DNA from: a virus
DNA length: 46,886 nt
Reading direction: 5' to 3' (one strand)
IMG/VR virus record: IMGVR_UViG_3300003690_000025
Location: 1-46,886 of that record
This document shows positions 42,221 to 46,886 of the stretch, in pieces (within the stretch, counting starts at the first letter, position 1; each line of letters opens with the position of its first letter). Both the position numbers and the translations under genes were made by a program. The notes under the pieces were generated by a model. The model did not search any database. It saw only the letters and a program-made list of their open reading frames with translations, and had not been told where the DNA came from.

Positions 42221-42433
42221 TTAATTATCTTTCTCTATGGTGATTTTGGTCACAACTGTCTTGTAGTCCACAACCCACCTGCAACCGCAGTCTTCACACC
42301 ACAATTTCATCGAGCCATCTGTCCAGTTGTGCTCCTCGCCGCCGTCTTCTAGCTCACTTTGCTTATTGTCGCAGTTCGGGCAATCCCAGTCCCGCTCGTT
42401 GCCTAAATTACCCAGTGGTATATGGCCCGCCAT
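42221..42433 (-). CDS. Small zinc-ribbon protein
   Basis: 70 residues. CPNC and CEDCGC pairs around an acidic loop (ELEDGGEEHNWTDGS). Start at ATG 42433 behind GGAGGTGAAGTG. A zinc ribbon of unknown partner, one of several in this arm. Confidence 0.6.
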   Translation of the reverse strand: MAGHIPLGNLGNERDWDCPNCDNKQSELEDGGEEHNWTDGSMKLWCEDCGCRWVVDYKTVVTKITIEKDN

Positions 42434-42645
42434 CACTTCACCTCCATTTCTTGGCGTTCTCTTTCTTTACGCTCTTCTTCGAGGCGCGCTGCGTGGTCAA
42501 GAGCAGCAATAAGATCAGCCTCAGCGTGGTTGATGTAAAAGGCTCGAACTTCTTCTCGTGTGGCGAGCCCCGCAAGCCCGTGATACAAACGAAGAAGCCG
42601 CCGCTCTAGGTTGTCTATCTCTATGGTTCCTAGTCTGACTTTCAT
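42433..42645 (-). CDS. Small helical hypothetical protein
   Basis: 70 residues. A strongly helical, charged protein (IEIDNLERRLLRLYHGLAGL; ARLEEERKERERQEMEVK). GAGGTGAAGTG cassette ahead of ATG 42645. Its stop overlaps the next start as TGATG. Function unknown. Confidence 0.55.
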   Translation of the reverse strand: MKVRLGTIEIDNLERRLLRLYHGLAGLATREEVRAFYINHAEADLIAALDHAARLEEERKERERQEMEVK

Positions 42646-42669
42646 CACTTCACCTCTGGTTGGTAGTGT

Positions 42670-42969
42670 TTAAACGCTGCCCTGTAGAAGAAAGTTGGTG
42701 GCGGTCAGCTGGGCCGAGATGCAGTTGTGCATGTCCCAGTAGTAAGGCCCGAGTGCTTGGCCGGGATAGTGTGAGATTTCGTGGTATGTGCAGTCGTAAA
42801 GCATGTCGAGCAGTCGTTCTATTTGACGGCTGTTGAGCGTTATATTGTGGAGCTGTATCCAACCGCTCTCTAAGTCGCCTGCTTCCTGGTCTATTGTTTC
42901 CTGGTCCAGGAGGAGGCAATCCATGGAGGGTCCGCTGTGCTCTTTTGCTAGCTGGTGCAGGTCTTTCAT
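42670..42969 (-). CDS. Small hypothetical protein
   Basis: 99 residues starting at ATG 42969 with GGAGGTGGGGTG. It contains SGWIQLHNITLNSRQIERLL and YDCTYHEISHYPGQALGPYY. No family recognised. The stop codon TAA is part of a GTTTAAAC. Confidence 0.55.
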   Translation of the reverse strand: MKDLHQLAKEHSGPSMDCLLLDQETIDQEAGDLESGWIQLHNITLNSRQIERLLDMLYDCTYHEISHYPGQALGPYYWDMHNCISAQLTATNFLLQGSV

Positions 42970-43214
42970 CACCCCACCTCCTTTTCTTCGTCTATGCGTC
43001 GGGCCGTGTGGTATGCGTCCTCCCACATATTTGCCTCCCGCTGGGCATCCTCTTTTTTAACGTGCGACTCGTAGCCAACCCACATAACCCTCTCACCCGA
43101 GCTGGGGTGAACCAGAGCAACGCAATACCTGCCGGTAGGGTACTTCATGCGACCGGCCTTGCCGTCAATCACGCGCATAGGTCTGAAGTGTGTATTGCCA
43201 TGTTCATCCTTCAT
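42969..43214 (-). CDS. Small hypothetical protein
   Basis: 81 residues, AAAGGGGAAACATT before ATG 43214. Beta-rich front (RVIDGKAGRMKYPTGRYCVA, then LVHPSSGERVMWVGYESH), helical and charged end. No family recognised. Its stop overlaps the next gene's start. Confidence 0.55.
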   Translation of the reverse strand: MKDEHGNTHFRPMRVIDGKAGRMKYPTGRYCVALVHPSSGERVMWVGYESHVKKEDAQREANMWEDAYHTARRIDEEKEVG

Positions 43215-43238
43215 AATGTTTCCCCTTTGTTGTGAGAA

Positions 43239-43260
43239 GGAGAGCCCTTGCGGGCTCCCC
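43239..43260 (-). terminator. Putative leftward terminator hairpin
   Basis: GAGCCC-TTGC-GGGCTC (43242-43257) with two more outer pairs, followed on the minus strand by a pyrimidine run TCTCCTTCTC rather than pure U. It lies between genes and may reduce readthrough. Confidence 0.45.
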
Positions 43261-43281
43261 CCTCGTGGTTGTTGATGGTGT

Positions 43282-43647
43282 TTAAACGCCCTCTACTCGT
43301 ACCCAGCACAAGACCCAACGCTCCCCGGTCTCGTCATCCCCATAGGCGACCTGGGCATCGTGCAAGGTTATACCGTCGGTGTTTTCTATATGGTCTACCT
43401 CTTGCCTGGTAGGTTCCATCTCTCCTGAGAAGTCGAATATTTTTGGTCTGTCAAAGTTCAACGCTTCATCCGAATCTTGTGGTTCGATGGCCTTATCCAG
43501 CTCCCTGCTAATTAACAGCGGAGAGCAGTCAAAGTGGCTCGCGATACGTTCGATTGAACACGATGTTTTGTCGTACCACCAGTGGATTCTTTCTTTCTGG
43601 TCTTGAGTAAAGACCTTCCGAGGACGCCCCGTCTTTTTCTTTTTCAT
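43282..43647 (-). CDS. Helix-turn-helix DNA-binding protein
   Basis: 121 residues. The first 50 residues (KKKTGRPRKVFTQDQKERIH, then SIERIASHFDCSPLLISREL) form a resolvase-type helix-turn-helix with a GRPRK hook that can enter the minor groove. The rest is acidic and mixed (DFSGEMEPTRQEVDHIENTD). Probably a regulator of early genes. The stop codon TAA is part of a GTTTAAAC. Ribosome site AGGGGGA. Confidence 0.7.
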   Translation of the reverse strand: MKKKKTGRPRKVFTQDQKERIHWWYDKTSCSIERIASHFDCSPLLISRELDKAIEPQDSDEALNFDRPKIFDFSGEMEPTRQEVDHIENTDGITLHDAQVAYGDDETGERWVLCWVRVEGV

Positions 43648-43648
43648 C

Positions 43649-43930
43649 TTATCCCCCTATGTGCTTTTTGATGGCTTCTACCAGCGCATCTGTTTTGTGC
43701 CACAGGTGGCGCAGGTCAACGCCACAGCTATCAAATTCCAGACGTCCAACCCTGGGAACTGGTAGGCACAAGAGCCTTGCACCGTCGCCAGACACACCCG
43801 GCGTACAGACATGTCGGATATGGGCTACCTGTTTTGTTCCCCGGTAGACAGCCCCACCAGCATAGACTATCCACTGCTCACCATCGCGATAGGTTGAGCC
43901 GCCCACGTAGGTTGTATTTCCTTTTTTCAT
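43649..43930 (-). CDS. Small hypothetical protein
   Basis: 93 residues with start at ATG 43930 behind GGAGGAG; longer frames run through the next gene. Beta-rich (TYVGGSTYRDGEQWIVYAGG), with three cysteines and a helical end. No family recognised. Confidence 0.55.
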   Translation of the reverse strand: MKKGNTTYVGGSTYRDGEQWIVYAGGAVYRGTKQVAHIRHVCTPGVSGDGARLLCLPVPRVGRLEFDSCGVDLRHLWHKTDALVEAIKKHIGG

Positions 43931-43940
43931 TTTCTCCTCC

Positions 43941-44645
43941 TTAATGTGCCACAATGGCGATATCTTTTCGGTTATCTGCAATCCCAGTACGACCATTGCA
44001 AAGTTGACAACGCTCGCACGTAGTCCGATGGCCTGCCTCCTTTGATGCGGGGCATAGTATTTCACCTGGTACCACGTCATCCACGCTATCGATGATACGA
44101 AAGGTGCGGTAACCTTTCTGCTTTGCCTGTTCTCGTTCGGCAAGGGTGTGGACGCTCGCCATAACATGCCGCCCCATGAGACGGAAAGGTGATCGCCATT
44201 GGTGGGAGTACCCGGTATGCGTGCCAGTTGCGTCCCACACAATGGGAGGTACTGCCATCGGGTCCCCATAGGAACCAACGCGCACCTTGCGACCGCCCAC
44301 CATGGCGCGTACCTCGTGCAATGGCGTCACGGGTAGGTCACGGTTCGCCTTCCATACAGAGCGCGGGGCTTGGAATACTCGCACGTAGCAAGACTTGGTT
44401 GATACCTCGTCGCGTTTAAACAGTGTCGGTCGTAGCGGACAGTCACCGCATACCGCAGAATCATCCCCCGTCTTGACCGCATGATGCGGCGGCGTATCGT
44501 ACAGTAGAATCCAAGTCTGCAACATGTCACCAGTTTTCGTGTTGGTGCTGGCCTTCTTGAGACCAGATAAGAGTACCACGATTCTCCGCCCTTCTTCGTC
44601 TATCAAAGACGGACCATCATAGATTTTAATTGTATTCGCTCGCAT
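43941..44645 (-). CDS. Conserved phage protein with VGSYGDP motif and CxxC clusters (DUF7227-like)
   Basis: 234 residues, AAGGGGAAACAAG before ATG 44645. It has the conserved pattern I recall for this family: LLSGLKKASTNTKTGDMLQT, CGDCPLR, KVRVGSYGDP, TGYSHQW, then LCPASKEAGHRTTCERCQLC at the end. The four-cysteine clusters suggest zinc or an Fe-S cluster. Function is not known to me; the name DUF7227 is from memory. The gene carries an internal GTTTAAAC (44414). Confidence 0.7.
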   Translation of the reverse strand: MRANTIKIYDGPSLIDEEGRRIVVLLSGLKKASTNTKTGDMLQTWILLYDTPPHHAVKTGDDSAVCGDCPLRPTLFKRDEVSTKSCYVRVFQAPRSVWKANRDLPVTPLHEVRAMVGGRKVRVGSYGDPMAVPPIVWDATGTHTGYSHQWRSPFRLMGRHVMASVHTLAEREQAKQKGYRTFRIIDSVDDVVPGEILCPASKEAGHRTTCERCQLCNGRTGIADNRKDIAIVAH

Positions 44646-44671
44646 CTTGTTTCCCCTTTTTTGCTAGCAAT

Positions 44672-44797
44672 TTATTTCATGTCGTAGACTACAAACCAGC
44701 CGTCAAGATTGCGTCGTATGATGGCATCCCATAGTCGGAAGCGGTCAATGTGTAGCTGGCATTCTTCCAGCGTGTAATATCGAATTACTTCTGTCAT
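44672..44797 (-). CDS. 41-residue hypothetical peptide
   Basis: MTEVIRYYTLEECQLHIDRF, then RLWDAIIRRNLDGWFVVYDMK. It has the AGGGGAAACATC cassette before ATG 44797 and overlaps the neighbour's stop. Function unknown. Confidence 0.55.
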   Translation of the reverse strand: MTEVIRYYTLEECQLHIDRFRLWDAIIRRNLDGWFVVYDMK

Positions 44798-45024
44798 GAT
44801 GTTTCCCCTGGTGCTGTGATGGCGACGATCCGAAAGGCTATGATCTCTTTGTCATCATAAAATTCCTCGTCACTGTTAGGTATCATCCATCCCTTGCCCT
44901 CACTTGTGATGATCTCGACCTCATAATTGCAGGCGATGCCGCCGGCATCCTCGGCCAGCGCATGACCTATGTTGTTCACGTCCGCCAACCATTGAAGGTG
45001 CGACGCTAATTGATAAAGTGTCAT
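44794..45024 (-). CDS. Small hypothetical protein
   Basis: 76 residues starting at ATG 45024 behind AAAGGGGAAACATT. Mixed fold with LYQLASHLQWLADVNNIGHA and an acidic middle (SDEEFYDDKEI). It is the first gene behind the promoter at 45054-45082. No family recognised. Confidence 0.55.
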   Translation of the reverse strand: MTLYQLASHLQWLADVNNIGHALAEDAGGIACNYEVEIITSEGKGWMIPNSDEEFYDDKEIIAFRIVAITAPGETS

Positions 45025-45053
45025 AATGTTTCCCCTTTTCTGATGTACTGTCA

Positions 45054-45082
45054 ATCTTAATCTATTGTGATTGATATTGCAA
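45054..45082 (-). promoter_or_regulatory. Putative leftward promoter
   Basis: TTGCAA (45077-45082), a 17 nt spacer and TAAGAT (45054-45059) on the minus strand, in a 66 bp gap before a leftward gene. It fits a sigma-70 promoter moderately. Confidence 0.5.
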
Positions 45083-45090
45083 GTAGTAAT

Positions 45091-45558
45091 TTATTCGTAC
45101 AATGGCAGCTGCTCTGGTTCGGTCTCCCATGTGAGGGTTGTACCTTTTACGGTGCCAATTTTTGCGCCGTGGCCACGCCACATCTTGACCCATAGGTCAA
45201 TGGATATATGGTCCAGACCGGACCAATTGGAATCACGCAACGCCATGGCAGCCAGCTGTTTAAACGAGCCCCCCAACCTAAAAAGATCGGTCAAACGCAC
45301 GTCCACGCTATCAATTGTGTTAGGTGGCAAGCTTACCTTGACCATTGGCGAGTCAATGGCCAGCCTTGGGTTGACCTGTAACACGGACCGCTTGTCAACT
45401 AGAACAGCGCCATCGTAGACCGACTCAAGTTTATGTGGTTTCGTTAGGTCAAGGCTGTCCGGGTTGTCATATCCCGACAACCACGAGTTACCATCCGAAT
45501 AGTATTCGGTATGACCGCCAAGTCCAAAAGAAATTAGTAATATGGTTTTGCTTTCCAT
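45091..45558 (-). CDS. Hypothetical protein
   Basis: 155 residues. It begins ILLISFGLGGHTEYYSDGNS and is beta-rich throughout. The start has AAAGGGGAATGAATC-ATG, identical over about 26 bp to the start of 45910. It contains an internal GTTTAAAC at 45258. No family recognised. Confidence 0.6.
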   Translation of the reverse strand: MESKTILLISFGLGGHTEYYSDGNSWLSGYDNPDSLDLTKPHKLESVYDGAVLVDKRSVLQVNPRLAIDSPMVKVSLPPNTIDSVDVRLTDLFRLGGSFKQLAAMALRDSNWSGLDHISIDLWVKMWRGHGAKIGTVKGTTLTWETEPEQLPLYE

Positions 45559-45598
45559 GATTCATTCCCCTTTGTTGTGTAGTAAACCAAGCCCCAAT

Positions 45599-45624
45599 CG
45601 GGAAAGCGTTTAAACACTCTCCCG
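45599..45624. promoter_or_regulatory. 26 bp dyad centred on GTTTAAAC
   Basis: CGGGAAAGCGTTT and AAACACTCTCCCG pair across 13 positions with two mismatches. This is the longest dyad seen around a GTTTAAAC site and lies between two genes. It could be a binding site or an RNA hairpin. Confidence 0.5.
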
Positions 45625-45646
45625 ACCGGACCTTGACCGGCTACAC

Positions 45647-45910
45647 CTATCCCATTATCCCCCCATCAACGTCCGGGTCTTCAATAATCCCGGCGGCATG
45701 TAGACCATTCTCGACCTCTGCTATCGCCATCCCGTCAAGAATGGCGGTCACTTGTCTCAATAAGCTTTCACGGTTCCCCTTCAAACCTAGTATCTTCCTG
45801 GCCATGGTAGTTCCTGCGGGTAGTCTACGGCTAAGCATCATCCCGTGCCCTTGTGCAATCAAGGCCTGTTTTATCATGATAATTTGGATTGTTGGTACAG
45901 TGTTTTCCAT
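45647..45910 (-). CDS. Small hypothetical protein
   Basis: 87 residues. Helical with a basic middle (RRLPAGTTMARKILGLKGNR). It has the AAAGGGGAATGAATC cassette before ATG 45910. The 88 bp between its stop and the next gene downstream holds the GTTTAAAC dyad. No family recognised. Confidence 0.55.
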   Translation of the reverse strand: MENTVPTIQIIMIKQALIAQGHGMMLSRRLPAGTTMARKILGLKGNRESLLRQVTAILDGMAIAEVENGLHAAGIIEDPDVDGGIMG

Positions 45911-45936
45911 GATTCATTCCCCTTTGTTGGTAGTGT

Positions 45937-46512
45937 TTAAACGCATTCAACCGAATCACCTGAGCAGACTGGACAACATTCGACCAGTTCCGCCCACTTG
46001 CGACTCATTCTCCAGATGGCTTCACAGCTGAAACATTCCAGCTTCAACAAGCGCGTTGACTGTTTCTTGCGGTTCGTGAAGTCCATCGTAGCATGTGGAT
46101 ACTCTCCAAGCTTCGCTACAATCTTTTCAAACGTGGCCTTTAACTCTTCGCCTGCCGTGGTTGACGTCATCTTACCTTCAAGACCGATAGCAAGCGCGAT
46201 GCGTTTAAACGGTGCCCTATGTCCGTTCACGCAATCGTCTATTGCATGGATTAGTTCATGTGCCAGAATATCCAGCACGTCCACACTATCGGCAATGGTG
46301 GGCGATATGAATATTTCGTTGACACCAGCTGCGCTAACAGAGCGGGGCCAACATTCCCCGATGCGTCTTGACTTTCGACTTGTGGCAGACTTCGAAGGCC
46401 AACCGCAAGTAACCTTGACGTCCGACGGTACCTCGTATCCGGCCCGTTTAAACACTCTGGTATTCAGTTCCCTAACCGCTTTGTTTAGGTATGTTTCTCG
46501 ATTCGTGTTCAT
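45937..46512 (-). CDS. SprT-like zinc metalloprotease
   Basis: 191 residues. The zinc site HELIH (His85, Glu86, His89) lies in ILAHELIHAIDD, with the third ligand probably His98 in NGHRAPFK. A C-terminal zinc ribbon uses Cys160, Cys163, Cys180 and Cys183. SprT/Spartan proteins act on DNA-bound or DNA-crosslinked proteins, so a role in clearing the DNA for replication is plausible. It has GGGGAAACATC before the ATG, two internal GTTTAAAC sites and another at the stop codon. Confidence 0.85.
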   Translation of the reverse strand: MNTNRETYLNKAVRELNTRVFKRAGYEVPSDVKVTCGWPSKSATSRKSRRIGECWPRSVSAAGVNEIFISPTIADSVDVLDILAHELIHAIDDCVNGHRAPFKRIALAIGLEGKMTSTTAGEELKATFEKIVAKLGEYPHATMDFTNRKKQSTRLLKLECFSCEAIWRMSRKWAELVECCPVCSGDSVECV

Positions 46513-46736
46513 GATGTTTCCCCTATGAGGCGGTCAAAGTTTCCACTGTCTAAAGACAAAGCCCATGTGATGATGCCACCGGGCTGTCTGATTTCGTCAA
46601 TCTTGTCTTCGAGGTAGTCACGGTGGTCCTCGGTGTTGACGTTGTAAATTCTTCCCAACTCTTCGATACCAGCACGCCCGACACTCCCGCATTGCAGGCG
46701 ATAGAGTCGCTGTAAAAGTGTTCTGTGTGTGTCCAT
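46509..46736 (-). CDS. Small hypothetical protein, first leftward gene
   Basis: 75 residues with start at ATG 46736 behind AGGGGAAACATC; a longer frame extends into the promoter. Mixed helical (RTLLQRLYRLQCGSVGRAGI, then YLEDKIDEIRQPGGIITWAL). It overlaps the SprT start by ATGA. As the first gene after the control region it is probably expressed early. No family recognised. Confidence 0.6.
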   Translation of the reverse strand: MDTHRTLLQRLYRLQCGSVGRAGIEELGRIYNVNTEDHRDYLEDKIDEIRQPGGIITWALSLDSGNFDRLIGETS

Positions 46737-46767
46737 GATGTTTCCCCTTGTTTGCTTTTGTCCCAAA

Positions 46768-46796
46768 AGCTTACCTGACTTTTCCCCTTTTATCAA
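46768..46796 (-). promoter_or_regulatory. Putative leftward early promoter
   Basis: TTGATA (46791-46796), a 17 nt spacer and TAAGCT (46768-46773) on the minus strand, 30 bp ahead of the first leftward start. The -35 is also one arm of TATCAA...TTGATA (46791-46818). The 50 bp beyond hold a TATAAT (46831-46836) with no fitting -35. Confidence 0.45.
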
Positions 46797-46886
46797 CAAT
46801 AAAGCGACATCATTGATACTCTCTCTCAATTATAATTCGTCGTAATTGGTATGGTTTTCTCCGAGAGAATCGGAACCGTCGAATTG

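Noticed and set aside
11056-46453. GTTTAAAC copies as traces of cloning (PmeI) sites
   Set aside because: Copies lie inside conserved genes and stop codons with varied flanks, with no vector sequence nearby.
1-46886. tRNA, rRNA or integrase genes
   Set aside because: None recognised on either strand by reading; no cloverleaf, att-like duplication or recombinase motif seen.

Overview
The window looks like the essentially complete genome of a tailed, short-tailed (podovirus-like) double-stranded DNA phage, about 46.9 kb and of moderately high GC by eye. It encodes a large terminase, portal, scaffold, major capsid protein, a beta-propeller-like tail nozzle, a head-tail adaptor and tail fibres. 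I see no tape measure, sheath, integrase, tRNA or CRISPR array. Spanin-like genes point to a Gram-negative host. I cannot name the host or a close relative from sequence alone.

Layout. (1) 1-219 plus 46737-46886 is an AT-rich region with direct repeats. If the molecule is circular or circularly permuted, it forms one divergent control region. (2) 220-4979 (+) is a replication, modification and lysis-enzyme block: an SSB-tailed SpoVG-like protein, a CHAP endolysin, a winged-helix replication protein split over two frames, a cytosine methyltransferase overprinted by a second long frame, a helicase-loader-like protein, a RusA resolvase and an SLT lytic transglycosylase. (3) 5016-35648 (+) is packaging, head, tail and lysis: two tiny lysine-rich proteins, a terminase pair, portal, scaffold, capsid, a terminator, adaptor, nozzle, beta-helix protein, internal virion proteins ending in a 3202-residue giant, tail fibre, and a holin/spanin-like cassette. 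(4) 35649-35700 is a strong hairpin between convergent transcription units. (5) 46736 down to 35774 (-) is an early or accessory arm of more than 20 mostly tiny genes. It includes a YqaJ-type exonuclease with a likely single-strand annealing partner, a SprT-like metalloprotease, zinc ribbons, helix-turn-helix proteins and a pentapeptide-repeat protein. It is interrupted by a + strand island (38215-40193) encoding a DnaB-type helicase fused to a primase-like N-terminus.

How it works together. I see no DNA or RNA polymerase, so the phage probably borrows host polymerases. It supplies a loader-like protein, a helicase, a winged-helix initiator and recombination enzymes (exonuclease, annealing protein, RusA). 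The most notable observations are: (a) a 289-codon frame that starts 4 nt after the methyltransferase start and ends 5 nt before its stop, and carries its own recognisable motifs; (b) loss of all three expected TOPRIM carboxylates in the primase-helicase; (c) fifteen copies of the palindrome GTTTAAAC, most in the leftward arm, when under one is expected by chance; (d) a recurrent AAAGGGGAAACAT-ATG start cassette on the leftward genes; (e) a probable +1 shift joining the two halves of the replication protein.
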